Assembly (NCBI GenBank): GCA_001566295.1
Contig: KQ964246.1
Coordinates: 1,426,001-1,490,000, forward strand
Length of the DNA stretch: 64,000 nt
Reading direction: 5' to 3'
Source: Microdochium bolleyi
Lineage: Eukaryota > Ascomycota > Sordariomycetes > Xylariales > Microdochiaceae
Position 1 is the first letter of the stretch; every line of letters starts with the position of its first letter. The position numbers were made by a program, and so were the translations under genes. The notes below the pieces were generated by a model. It had not been told where the DNA came from. It saw nothing but the letters and a program-made list of their open reading frames with translations, and did not search any database. Below, one piece after another: positions 45,534 through 56,158 of the stretch.

Positions 45534-46606
45534 ATGGACCACTCGCACATGGACCACGGCGGCATGGCCCACGAAGCAGGCATGGACATGGGCGGCGACC
45601 GGTGCAACATGAACGTACGTCTCCCGCCTTGCCCCGTCCCATTCCCTCTACCGAGCATCACAGCTAAAATGAAGCACTAGATGCTCTTCACGTGGGACAC
45701 GACGAACCTCTGCATCGTCTTCCGCCAGTGGCACATCCGCGGCCCGGGCTCTCTCGTGCTCTCGCTGCTCGCCATCGTCGCCATCACCGCCGGCTACGAG
45801 GCCCTCCGTGCCGCCGCCCGCCGCTATGAGGACCGGTCCGCGTCCTCCTCCTCCAGGCAACACGGCGATGGACTTCTGCCCAGTAAGTGATGACCGGTGA
45901 TGACGTGTTTGAGTTATACTTCCCCTCTGTTCCCTCGTCAGTTTCCACCACGAGCCCTGCTGCTGCTTGTACGAGCTAGACCTCCGTCCTTGTGGTGGGT
46001 GCAGTCCGAGGGATGCCCGAAGCTTATGACCAGGCTCTATGTATCCCCCGTGAGCGTGTATGGAAAATTTCATGCTTCATGTCTGTACTGTCTCTTTCCC
46101 CAAGGCCGACACGCGTACATTCATTCTGAAATATCCACATCATAAACCTTCTCCTTCTACTACACACCTCCATAGTTGAAAGGAAAGGCTAAAACCCTAC
46201 CCTTCTTGTCTCTGCCCCGTCTACAGAACCGAACTCCAGTCCCACCTACCACCACGACCAGCAAACCCAGCAGCAACAGCAGCAGCACCATCAAGGAGAA
46301 AACCTAGTGACTGAGACCACCCCCTTCCTCCCAACCACAGGACGCAACAGCAACCCCGGCGGCAGCAGCAGCAGCCACCTGCTCGACGACCACCCCAGCC
46401 ACGGCCACGGCCAGATCAGCCAGCAGGCGCGCCTCGTAAAGTCCGTCCTCTACGGCGCCCAGAACTTCTACGCTTTCATGATCATGCTGCTCTTCATGAC
46501 GTACAACGGCTGGGTCATGCTCGCCGTCGCCGTCGGCGCCGGCGTCGGGTACTGGTTCTTCGGCGGCGCTGGGACGAGGTCGTACAAGGAGACTGCCTGC
46601 CATTGA
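45534..46606 (+). CDS. CTR-family copper transporter
   Basis: Three exons are 45534-45614, 45681-45882 and 46227-46606, encoding 220 aa. The N-terminus is a short Met/His-rich metal-binding segment (MDHSHMDHGGMAHEAGMDMG). TM1 contains GSLVLSLLAIVAITAGY. After a Gln/His/Ser-rich loop comes TM2 with the Ctr MxxxM motif (MLLFM in FMIMLLFMTYNGW), and TM3 has the Gly-rich packing motif (GAGVGYWFFGG). These trimeric channels import Cu(I) at the plasma membrane or export it from the vacuole. The small size and short N-terminus resemble CTR2/vacuolar types, but location is not decided by sequence. Intron 2 is long (344 nt); reading through it ends the protein after TM1 (stop 45888-45890). Confidence 0.92.
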
Positions 46607-47266
46607 GGGACGAAGAAGGATGGGAAGAGGTGGGTATGGGCGCGTGGGGGAGGGGGTTCAGGGAGGTGAAAATGGTCAGCTGGGGAAGGAGGGCGGGCGG
46701 TCATCGCTGCGGCGCCCGCGCATGGCAAAGGGGGTGGTTTTGTTTGGATCCTGGTGTCTCGTTGTTGTACGTCGCTACGCTTATATCATGGTATCCACGT
46801 GTCCATGGCGCAGCCCGAAGCACATGAATCGATTTTCACCGCTTCTTCCAATAGTAAGCCGTCCGGGTCAAAGGTTTCTTGCCTGCACTGAGGGAGGCCG
46901 TGAGGTGCACCAAAGACAATGCGTCCTCTTGCCGACATGTATGTCTTCTGGTTCAACTCTACAAAAGGTCACAGTCAAAATATGGCATGTACAAGTGCAT
47001 GTATCTGTGTATTATTATGACAAGATTAGAAGCCCCAGTTTTCCCTCCGACAGAAACAACAAGGTCTCGCAGACTCCTGTAATGCAATCCTGAAAACAAT
47101 CCCTTTGCCGAACCCCGGATCGCGCCACAGTCGACAACATAGTCCCGGACCCGACAACTGAAAGAAATAGGCTTGTTTGCTGGCTCGCTAGGACAACAGA
47201 GACCCGTGGGCTGATCGTTGCCAGTCTGTGTGTTCACCGAGCGACAGCAGCGCCGGATGTCTCAGC
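46607..47266. other. Intergenic between convergent copper-transporter and kinase genes
   Basis: 660 nt of 3' flanks; no feature recognised. Confidence 0.6.
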
Positions 47267-49499
47267 TTAGTGTTGTCCGTTGCTCTTCGTGAGCCCCTTG
47301 GCCTGTTCCGCCTCTTCCTTGGTGTAGAAGCTCGTGGAATCATCCCCGAATAATTGTTGGTCACCCTTGCCCCCCAACTCCATAAACTCATTCGCTGTAC
47401 GCTGATCTGCTGGGCGCGCCTCTCCAGGCTTTACATCAGTCTTGTCGCCAGCACTCGGGTTCTTTTCGTAGACCTTAAGCTTCCTTGATTTTGGCAAGTC
47501 GATCTGACGCGTAACTTCCACCGAGTTGATGGAGCTCAGAAGTGTCCGCTCCCGAACGATACCCCGACGATGCACCTCAAGGCCTCCAATGCCCGCGACC
47601 AAGCCGTCGGTGCTGTCCGCAACCCCTGGCGCCTTTTGTGTAAGCCATGGATGCTCGAGGCACTGGTCCACCGTGTAGCGCTTCTCGGGATCGACCACCA
47701 GCATGCAGTCGATCAGGTCCAAGGCTGGGTCGCCCACAGAATCCCAGTATGGAGACGGATAGTCGAAACGGCCGTTCTTAATTTGCTGCGACAGGGTGTA
47801 TGGGAACTCTCGCGAGAAGAGCTCATCCGAGAAAGGTGGGAACCCGCACAAGCAAATGTATAGGACCACACCCAGCGACCACACATCCACAGCCTTGGTG
47901 TACTTCCGGTGGCGGCCCTCGGCCAGGATTTCAGGCGCAACATAGCTTGGTGTGCCACACAAGGTTGTGGTGAAGGACTCCTCACCAATGATCTTGGCCA
48001 ACCCAAAGTCGGCCAGCTTGACGTGAAGATCCTTGTCTACGAGCAGAATGTTCTCCGGCTTGATGTCGCGGTGAACGATGTTCCGGTCATGCTAGTCGGA
48101 TGCGTTAGCAGTGATGAAACACAAAAGGACATGGAACTGATATCGAGCTTACCAGGTATTTAATACCCTGGAACAATTGCTTGAAGAGGAACCTAGTTGC
48201 ATCCTCACTGAGTTTCGACTTCATGACGATGTGGTTGAAGAGCTCGCCTTCGGGGGCAAGCTCAAGCACAAGATAGACAGCCTTCTTCTCATTGAATGTA
48301 TCCTTGAGGCAGAGGACATTCGGGTGTGCAACACTCATAAGCACGGCGATCTCCTGCTGAAGGCCATCAGTCTTGGACCGGTCCTCCATGCCTGGCGTCT
48401 TAGCGAAGACTTTGACGGCGAACCGTGATCCTGTGGACTTCTCCACACACAAGAAGACTTCAGCGAAGTGACCCTTCCCCAGGCGCTCCAGTAGGGTGTA
48501 CTGTTGCAGGAAGCCAGACGAAGATCGGCTCCTTGGATATCGGAAGATGAACCGAGCCTTGTCGTTGACGGCAATCTCATCCAGTTCTTGCAGCTCGCGG
48601 CGCTGATTGCGACCCACAATGGCCTCATTGACAAAGGTGCCGTTGCTGGACAGATCTTCTAATATGGTGACAGTATCCGCTCCCTTGTTCTCTGTGAACA
48701 ACAGGCAGTGGCGGTTCGATACTACTGGGTCGTCGACAACGATATCTGGATGCAGATCTCGCATTAGCACAAGAGCAGGGACATGATGAACGATCTACCA
48801 AGGCTGACTCACCGCATTCTGGATGGCGGCCGATCAGGTAACCACCAGCGGGTACACCTCCGACCTTGGACTCTTCATAAGTCGACTCTTCTGATATAGG
48901 AGTTGTGGTGTTGCTCTGCTTGACCGTTTTGGTCAAGCCGACTGTCTCTGGTAGCGGGCAGCTAGACCGCTTCTTGAGCACAACGCAGCGACCGTATCGG
49001 GTGTCTAGAGGCAGAAGATAGCCCCAGACACCTTCCTGTGCCTCATCTGCGACCTCCTCCGAAAGGGCAGCGTCGGGATCGACAAACTGCGATGCAGCAA
49101 AGGCCTGGGTGTCCTGAGGCGGCGAAGAGAAGCCATGTTGCGAGAGCGAGTCATCGGGCGACTGGTGGGTGATCTGGCTTGGACGCCCCTCTGGCGGCTC
49201 TACAGTGGCCTCCTTGCGCAGCTCCTCGGAGGACTCGAGGTTTGTAACCGGGGACGGCAGCTTCTGTCTGTTCTTGGTGACCGGGGTCTTGAGGTGCTCA
49301 TCGTTCTTGTTGTTGCTGTTAGTGGCGGTATGTGATATCCGTTCGGAGCGCCTGGGCTTCTTGGAGAGATCTTCGTCGTGACTGCCGGCGGACTCCTGCG
49401 CGATGATTTGTTAGCAAGGGAGAATGCGTGGCAGCTTGCGGAATCGGGATTGGAGCTCACTCGTCCGCGCTTCAATTGGCTTTTCTCGCGAGGCGCCAT
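47267..49499 (-). CDS. chk2: FHA-domain checkpoint kinase (CHK2/Cds1/PRD-4 type)
   Basis: Four exons are 49499-49461, 49395-48813, 48745-48153 and 48091-47267, encoding 679 aa. An N-terminal SQ/TQ cluster (S86, S98, T109, S115, each followed by Q) offers ATM/ATR sites. One FHA domain spans about 190-275 (GGYLIGRHPE; VSNRHCLLF; LSSNGTFVN). The kinase domain starts at about 290: Gly-rich loop LGKGHFAEV, ATP lysine K319, HRDIKPEN with D414, DFG at 433-435, and the activation loop with TTTLCGTPSYVAPE. The C-terminal tail is basic/Ser-rich. A single FHA plus kinase fits CHK2, fission yeast Cds1 and Neurospora PRD-4, rather than two-FHA Rad53. It acts in the nuclear DNA-damage and replication checkpoint; PRD-4 also links damage to the circadian clock. 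The first exon is 13 codons. Confidence 0.95.
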
Positions 49500-50591
49500 G
49501 GTGCCAGGCAGAACGTGCAACAAGGCGAATGCCTGCAAGGAGCTGGGGTGGATCTCTGTATGGTGGCAGCAGCGATGGTGATGTGAAGATGACAGGCAAC
49601 AACAGCGACGGGGCGTCTGTGACTGTGCGCAGGTGCTTTGATGCGCCGCGCCAAGAGGCCGGGCAGTGCGTGAATGCTGTCTGAGAGAGGTGGCGGCGTC
49701 GGGACGAGCGGCAGGAGGATCGAACGGGGGATGCGGCGGAGGCAGCAGCGGTCGGCAAGTCGAGGACGATGGAGATGATATAGCTCAAGTCACGGGAGAT
49801 CGCGCAGTCCAAGTCACGCCTCGCTCAGAGGGCGCAGACGGTTGTGGTGGATGACCCCAATTGCTGTGCGTGCCGTGCAGGGGCGGCCCCGTCGGCGCAG
49901 CTCGAGACCTGGGCTGGAGCTTGCACCGGGGAGCTGATGCTGGAGCGGACCTCGGGGGTGCCTGCCCGGGCTGTGTGCAGGGTGTGTTTGCCTGCTCAAA
50001 GTGGCTCCTCCAGTCAGCCCACTGCTCAGACTGGCCTTGATCGCCGCATCCTTCGGACGCGACACCCATCCATCTACCAGGAGCCCTCTCCTCACTTTCT
50101 CCCCTTCAGATCCGAGCTATTCTCAGAGGCATGCGTGGGCGCTCTGTCCGAGAGGCCTCTTCTTCTCTCCACTGCGCCGTGCACTCAACAGGGAAAGTAG
50201 AAGAGCCAGCAGTGGCCACAGACAGGCACCACGAGCTCCGCGAAACCGTCGAGGGCAACATCATTCGACCTTGCATACGGCACAGTCACTTGCAAAGTAG
50301 TGCACGCTACACTTCCGGGCGACCAGGGGAAACTGAAAGCCGTTTAGATGGCAAGCTTGGAGTCATCCTGCCAATTACCAAATCACCTGGTGCCAGCCCT
50401 GTGATGCCTGTTGCGCCCCAAGACACAAGGCGGTCGGCCCGCCATTGGCTGCCCGTTCGTGAGGACGAGCCCTCTCGAGTTCCAGCCACTAGGGGTCACG
50501 TCAAGGATCAGTGACGTCGGTCCGTGTAGCGAGCACAGCTGCGCCTTCCGGCGAGTCACCCACCGATCTTGCGGCCAACATGCAGCTGGCT

Positions 50592-50597
50592 TATATA
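50592..50597 (+). promoter_or_regulatory. TATA box upstream of candidate Cys-rich frame
   Basis: TATATA within GGCTTATATAGACG, 62 nt before the ATG at 50660. It could equally belong to a noncoding transcript. Confidence 0.3.
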
Positions 50598-50659
50598 GAC
50601 GTTCTCACGGTTCAGCAGCTCATATCGAGGGTCAAGCTTGCACACACCCCAGCCACAGG

Positions 50660-51301
50660 ATGGTCTTGTTCGCTTTCGTGTGCCTTTCACAAGACGCCTT
50701 TGTCAAGGGGGCTCGAGCATTGTGGTTGACCCAGCCTAGTCCCTCCCACTCATATTCCAGATCGGGACGGGATTGGTTGGCACGTGGGATCGCGAACGTC
50801 GTCCCGCAAAAGCAGAATAATGACGTTGTAGCTCAGTTACCATCTCGCCGAGAGCAGATCACCGAAAAGGGTAGCCGATCTAATCCTTGCTCTGGCAGAT
50901 CCCATGAGAGATACTCAGAGGATACATCACCTTACATAAGCAGCATCTCTATGAGACATTCACCCCTCCCGAAGACCCTCGCAGTCCGCGAATGGGGCTG
51001 TCCCCTCCATGACGCCCTAAGTTCACAGTCTACCCGTCTTCAGGCCCGGTGCTGTGAGGAAAACCAAGGCCTTAGAAGGACAAAAGGGAGAAATTCTCCG
51101 ATCGAATATCATTGCGGCAGATGTCTCGGTTACGGGTGTTTATCCGAGGGACAAAGTTACATCTACAAGCGGCTGTCTCGGCTGGAAGCTTGTGCCAAAC
51201 TCTCGTCCAAGTCCATGTGTACCTGGCCCAGCTGGCGTCTGTCAATAAATAGAGGCCCGGCTTCAAGTATTCGATTCCCGTTCCCCACTAAGAGTAAGTG
51301 A
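50660..51301 (+). CDS. Speculative small Cys-rich protein, possibly secreted
   Basis: A 213-codon frame lies inside a stop-free stretch of 297 codons (50411-51301). It starts MVLFAFVCLSQDA, a short hydrophobic start that could be a weak signal peptide. About ten cysteines follow, for example RCCEE, YHCGRCLGYGC and EACAKL. I recognise no family. For coding: the length of the open frame in sequence of moderate GC content, and the TATA box just upstream. Against: codon third positions look unbiased compared with neighbours, and Ser/Arg content is high, as in random frames. It could be an orphan effector-like gene, a decayed gene or chance. Confidence 0.18.
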   Translation: MVLFAFVCLSQDAFVKGARALWLTQPSPSHSYSRSGRDWLARGIANVVPQKQNNDVVAQLPSRREQITEKGSRSNPCSGRSHERYSEDTSPYISSISMRHSPLPKTLAVREWGCPLHDALSSQSTRLQARCCEENQGLRRTKGRNSPIEYHCGRCLGYGCLSEGQSYIYKRLSRLEACAKLSSKSMCTWPSWRLSINRGPASSIRFPFPTKSK

Positions 51302-52201
51302 GAACTTCGAATTCTCTCATTGAGCCAAGCCAATGCTTGGTGCGGCAAACCGGAAGCGCAAAGTCAAACCATGACGCCCTAGCCGACGGAGACGCGGGGA
51401 CTTTGGAGCGGAGCCTACGATATTTTCGGGCTGGAACAGTCTGCGATCCCTTTTGTTAGGCCAGCCTCGGCCAGATAGTCATGTCTTACCTGAAACTTTA
51501 TTCAGCGCCGCGAGTCATCCACTCCAGACAGCAAGAACCAGCGGCAGACCTTTTCTTCCTTCTGTGATCCCAACAGATCGTCCAAAAGCAGTTTCCGGCC
51601 TGATCGCACATTGCGTTGCAGGCGTCTTAGACCTGCTGGGATGACGTATACTCGGCTTCACGAAACTTCATCCTTTCCTCGAGCAGCCATGGAGTCATCC
51701 GCAGCGAGAATCCCACACAGCTGAACATGATGTGTAGTCGCCAGTCTGCAAGCCAAATGCGACCATGCCAGCGTGCAAGACCTTTGCCTAATATTGTGTA
51801 ACCGGTCATTGCTGATAAGTGTCATATCGACTTTGCCCTGTCAAAAGGCAATTCCGGAATATGCTGCCCGAGCTGGGTGAACTATGTTGTGCTACGCGGA
51901 TTGGTGATGGTTTCTTGGCAGGTCATGTTGGCAGTGGCGTAGTTGAGGTCGAGACGAGTCCGAAAAAGAAACCAACGTGACCCAGCCTTATACTTCCGGA
52001 AGCAGTCCAGTCGCCGTCCAACAGCAAACCCAAATGCGCCGTCTCTCTCATTGGGCTCTTTGTCTCTGCCGGCTCACAAATACTTGTACATGACCAGTCC
52101 CTTCGACCACCTGCCTGCTGGCTGACGCCACGTAACTTCACCCTGCGCAGTCCTTCAACCACCCACCAAGAGAGCCCGTAATACGTGCTTGGCGAATCAC
52201 C

Positions 52202-53521
52202 ATGACACCAACTCTACCAGGAAGGAAGTCGACGCTGCGGCACAAGGGGTGGTCTATTACGGTCGAGTCGCGGCACACCCAGCCACAGATTCCAAAGAGC
52301 CCACTGAATCTACAAAAGCCTCTGCCGCCACGGCCAGTGTCTTACTCATCCTCGGTATACTCTGATGATATATCGAGCTGCAGATCCATGGACGACCGCC
52401 ATGCCGACTTGACATCTCGGCAGAATCCGCATCGCTATGGCATGGACATCTCCACGATCCTGCCTCCGGCCCACCCAGACTGTTGCTGTGAGGGGATTGA
52501 TGAGGAAGACTCGGGAGAGTCTAGCAGTCCTGCCACACCAGTCGGCTCTGCAGAGAGAGATGTCGACTTCAGGCTGCCGATCTATAGTGCATACTCAGGC
52601 TCAGGATCGCTCGCATATACATCATCGCCAAGGTCACAGCGGAGGAGTAACGACTTTCGACAGAGCATCTCAGACCCTACTGGGCCGAAGAAGAGCCCGC
52701 ACGCAGATGCTTACACCATCAGAAATCACAACCAGGAACGGGAGAAGGAGATCTCCAGGCGCACTCAATCAACTTATGCACCACACGGACTCGGGATAAA
52801 GGGTGTGCCTGCGGGCCAGCCGACCATCACGTTTGCTGGCACACCGCCCAGCACTTACTCGAGCCGCCTGGCCGCCCGGCGCGTCCCGGCGCCGCCACCG
52901 CTCAAGCTGTATGAACGGGCTCTAGCCGACAGTTATGTCAAGACGCCTTATCCCAGGTCGGCACGGCACATGTCGGTCATGTCACAGAAGAGCGTGTTTG
53001 ATCATGGCGACGACGACGACGACGATCATAACGGCTGGAGTCCCTATAGTGGTGGCAGGCGGCGCAAGGACAGCCTGTACGGCAAGCACTTTTCTGGACT
53101 CGGCGACCTGACACAATCGATTCGCCGATCGTCGCGGAGGATCAGCATACAGCAGGATGTGCAGGAGATTGTCCCTCCCAAGAACTACGAGAATTTCTCT
53201 GCGCCGCGCCCGCCGCGCTCGCCGCCTGTCAGTGCACCTCCCATGATAGCCGCGCACACACGACCGACTACCATGGTTGCGACTACGACGCCATCAGCAG
53301 CTGCCGCTACCGCTGTCGCGAGCCCGAGCAAAACAAGGCCGACAACGTCGCCACCGTCGCCGGGCAAAATGAAGTCAATGCTGATGAAGGCGAAGCGCAG
53401 CCTGAGCTTCGGTTTCGCGGACGAGCACCACCACAAGAAGGAGAGCAGGGACAGTGAGGCACTGCGGAAGATGGTCCGCGACGGGACGGCGGAGGCGCGG
53501 CTTGGGCAGAACTTTTTGTGA
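52202..53521 (+). CDS. Disordered fungal protein of unknown function
   Basis: A single exon gives 439 aa. No catalytic or membrane domain is seen. The protein is rich in Ser, Pro and Arg, with polyproline-type segments (KPLPPRPVSYSSS; PAPPPLKLYERAL; RPPRSPPVSAPP) that could bind SH3 domains. It also has a Cys cluster (HPDCCCEGIDEED), an Asp run and a basic C-terminal block (KMKSMLMKAKRSLSFGF) before RLGQNFL. The ATG at 52202 opens MTPTLPGRKSTLRHKGWSITV, which reads like a structured N-terminus. Coding is supported by the uninterrupted length and by biased amino-acid use. Function is unknown; a cytoskeletal or polarity adaptor would fit the motif content but is speculation. Confidence 0.75.
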   Translation: MTPTLPGRKSTLRHKGWSITVESRHTQPQIPKSPLNLQKPLPPRPVSYSSSVYSDDISSCRSMDDRHADLTSRQNPHRYGMDISTILPPAHPDCCCEGIDEEDSGESSSPATPVGSAERDVDFRLPIYSAYSGSGSLAYTSSPRSQRRSNDFRQSISDPTGPKKSPHADAYTIRNHNQEREKEISRRTQSTYAPHGLGIKGVPAGQPTITFAGTPPSTYSSRLAARRVPAPPPLKLYERALADSYVKTPYPRSARHMSVMSQKSVFDHGDDDDDDHNGWSPYSGGRRRKDSLYGKHFSGLGDLTQSIRRSSRRISIQQDVQEIVPPKNYENFSAPRPPRSPPVSAPPMIAAHTRPTTMVATTTPSAAAATAVASPSKTRPTTSPPSPGKMKSMLMKAKRSLSFGFADEHHHKKESRDSEALRKMVRDGTAEARLGQNFL

Positions 53522-54501
53522 AGCGGAAGGATATGTTTATTGACGGGTGTCGCGCTGGAGACGGCTCGCTTGTGAATGCTATGACTGACGGGACGACGAG
53601 ATGAACACTGGGAATGCGATTTGATTCACCATAGAGGCGGCACCTAGACGTGCGCGAGCATGCCTTTGATAATAGACGGCAATGTTGAAAGTGTGTCAAG
53701 AAGAAGGGACGTCGTCGCTTGCATACGCGTAGCCTACCTGTGACCCCTGGACCTCCGAGTGGGCCGGTCCCGACAGGCGGCGCCGTCTTGGCGACGCTGG
53801 GGAAGAGCTCGGAGCCACTGTGCAGCACCCATGCACGCCAGGTCTCTGTCCCATCCACATCCAGCACAACCCGGAGTGGCAGCTCGACCTGCGACTAGCC
53901 TCAACGCAGAGTCAGCTGGCCACCCAGCATCCTCGGCTCATCTGCTCACGCCACGGTCGGATTGAGGAGGGCCATCTGAAAAGCCGTGGCAGTTTTCCCT
54001 GGGCGTCCCCCCTTGAGTTCAGAGTGCCCATGTACGGCTGCACAGACAGGACGGACAATGGTCACCGCCTCCAGGGCGACGACGACGACGGCGACGACTG
54101 ATCACGAACCACACCCACCGCCACCACCAGCTCCCTTGGACGACAACGAGAACCACAGCGAGGCCGGCCGAGCCGAAGGACAGCAGGGACGGTATAGCCT
54201 GCGTCCCAGGCGAGCTCCCGCCTCCACACCGGCGGCAGCGGCCGAGGCTGCTGCTCTTGCTGGGGAGCTGTCGCCCCGTCTCCACCGCCACGATTCCCCG
54301 GCGCTTCGGCATCAACCACAGCTAGCCGAGCCTCCAGATACAGTCCACGATCCAACGCCATCGCAACTCGCAGCGTCGACAAGCACGAGCACGACTCCTG
54401 CTGCAACTGCTGCTGCGAGCTCTGCTGCTACTGCTACGGCTGCTGCTGCGGCTGCCACAACCACCCCCGGAGCAGCCTCGTCGTACTGGGATCCCTCCGC
54501 A
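53522..54501. other. Intergenic/possible N-terminal extension of the Nudix gene
   Basis: About 1 kb. From the ATG at 54058 the frame is open into the Nudix first exon and would add 148 low-complexity residues (Ala/Thr/Ser/Pro-rich). I treat it as leader by default. Confidence 0.45.
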
Positions 54502-56158
54502 ATGGCCCCGCTCACGCCGGCCTCGGCGGTAAGTTGCCCACTCTCATTCCGTCATTGGCCTGGTCCTGTCTGCGGAAGTAATAAGCAACCGGCACACACA
54601 ACAACGACAACCTTTCTTCTCTACAAGCGGCCACCCTCAAGCCAGCAGCAACAGTGCTCCTGCTGTCGAGCCTGGTCTCGCGCCCATTGTCCGGCGACAA
54701 TGCCTTGACCTCAGAGAGCCACGCACCCCCCTGCTTTACCCTGCTTGACCTTGCCAATCTGGTGCCGCATACAGAGCCACCGCCGCGGGGACAGGACAGA
54801 CCAAGGGCAGGAAGCCCAATAATAGAGAAGAAGAAGAAGAAGAAGAAGAAGAAGAAGAAGAAGGAACGATGCTGATGCGCTACAAGGCCGCCATCGCGCG
54901 CCTCCGCGCCTACAGGCCGCCGCCTTTCCCCGCGTGGGACCGGCTCCCCGTCACCCGCCGCGCCGCGGTGCTCGTCCTGCTCTACGCCGACCGCCGCGGC
55001 GACCTGCGCGTCGTCATCACCATGCGGGCGGCCAGTCTGAGGAATTTCTCCGGTACGAGCCACCGACTTGTTCCAATGCCAGGCGATATGAGGAGAGAGA
55101 GAGATACGAGGCAAAGAGTGGGGGTGGAAAAGATGACTGACTGGTGCTGTGTCGTTGCACATTTATAGGCCACGCAGCTCTCCCCGGCGGGAAGGCTGAC
55201 ACGATGAGCGAGACTGGCTGTAAGTACCCTTCCTTCCTTCCTTCCCTCCTTGTTTGAGAGAGATCATCAGCTTCATTTCCTGGAGTCTCGACGGCCCAGT
55301 CGTCGTCAAGGCTACCCTACATAAAGTACCTATCCCCAGGCGCTAAACCACTCCCGTGCAGACCAAATAGCACGCCGCGAGGCCTGGGAGGAAATCGGCC
55401 TGCCCCTGGACGAGACCAAGCTGCCCAAGCCCTTCCGCATAGAAGCCCTCTGCGACCTCCCGTGCAGCCTTGCGCGCACCGAGGTCGCGGTCCGGCCGTG
55501 CGTCGCTTTCCTGCACGCCGACGACGCCGACGACGTGGCCCCTGGGATCCCCGCCAGCTCCTCGAGCAATGGCACTTCCACTTCCACCACTACCGCGCAG
55601 CAACGACAGCACCGACAGAGCACCCTCGTGGAAGAGGTCATGATGCCGCGCCTCGACGCCAAGGAGGTCGCCGCCGTCTTCTCGGCACCCCTCCACAACT
55701 TCCTCCGCGCGGCCGACCAGCAGCCCCGGTTGGACGAGGGCGAGAAGCCGCTGCCCGAAGGCCAGTGGTACGACGGGTACTGGACGCGCTGGCATGGGAA
55801 GCCTTGGCGCGTGCACAACTTCCACGTCCCCGTGCACGACCAGCGCGTCGTCCGGCCGAGCAAGGCGGCGGACCCGGACGCCGGCGGCACCGCGGGCGCC
55901 AGCAGCTCCAGCGGCAAGGACGACGACGCCCTCGAGATCGCCGACGAGCGTTTCCTCGTGTGGGGCATGACCGGGCGGATCCTCGTCGACGTCGCGCGCG
56001 CCGCGTACGGCGAGGAGCCGCAGTTCGAGCACAACGACCACTACGGCGACGAGGAGATCATCGGGAAGCTGGAGGCCGCGGGCCTCCTGGGGGAGAAGCC
56101 GAGGCGGGACGTCGGCCAGGAGGCCATCAAAGAGATCGTCAAGGACGAGAAGATGTGA
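54502..56158 (+). CDS. PCD1: Nudix hydrolase, PCD1-like coenzyme A diphosphatase
   Basis: Four proposed exons are 54502-54528, 54887-55052, 55169-55219 and 55362-56158, encoding 346 aa. The Nudix region has RRAAVLVLLYADRRGDLRVV, FSGHAALPGGKADT and a Nudix box ending REAWEEIG, built across two introns. This matches the CoA/nucleoside diphosphate pyrophosphatases (PCD1/NUDT7 group) that hydrolyse CoA or oxidised CoA, typically in peroxisomes. No C-terminal SKL-like signal is present (it ends KDEKM). The first exon (MAPLTPASA) joined to AAIARLRAYRPPPFP restores the family N-terminus. It requires a 358-nt intron with acceptor ACAAG after a CTGAT branch site; the alternative is a start at ATG 54869 without that intron. 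An insertion rich in Ser/Thr/Gln (around PASSSSNGTSTS) and a Gly/Ser loop enlarge the domain. Confidence 0.85.
54827..54863. repeat. GAA microsatellite in an intron of the Nudix gene
   Basis: About 12 GAA/AAG units immediately 5' of the proposed acceptor region (or of the alternative start codon at 54869). Confidence 0.9.

Larger units (their letters stand above)
49500..52201. other. 2.7 kb divergent intergenic region
   Basis: Upstream of the kinase (-) and the disordered protein (+). It holds one unusually long stop-free frame (50411-51301, listed separately as a low-confidence candidate) with a TATA box upstream of its first ATG. Otherwise nothing is recognised. Confidence 0.5.

Noticed and set aside
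54654..54875. Lys-rich peptide ending in a poly-Lys run upstream of the Nudix exon
   Set aside because: It is the GAA microsatellite read in another frame, inside the proposed intron.
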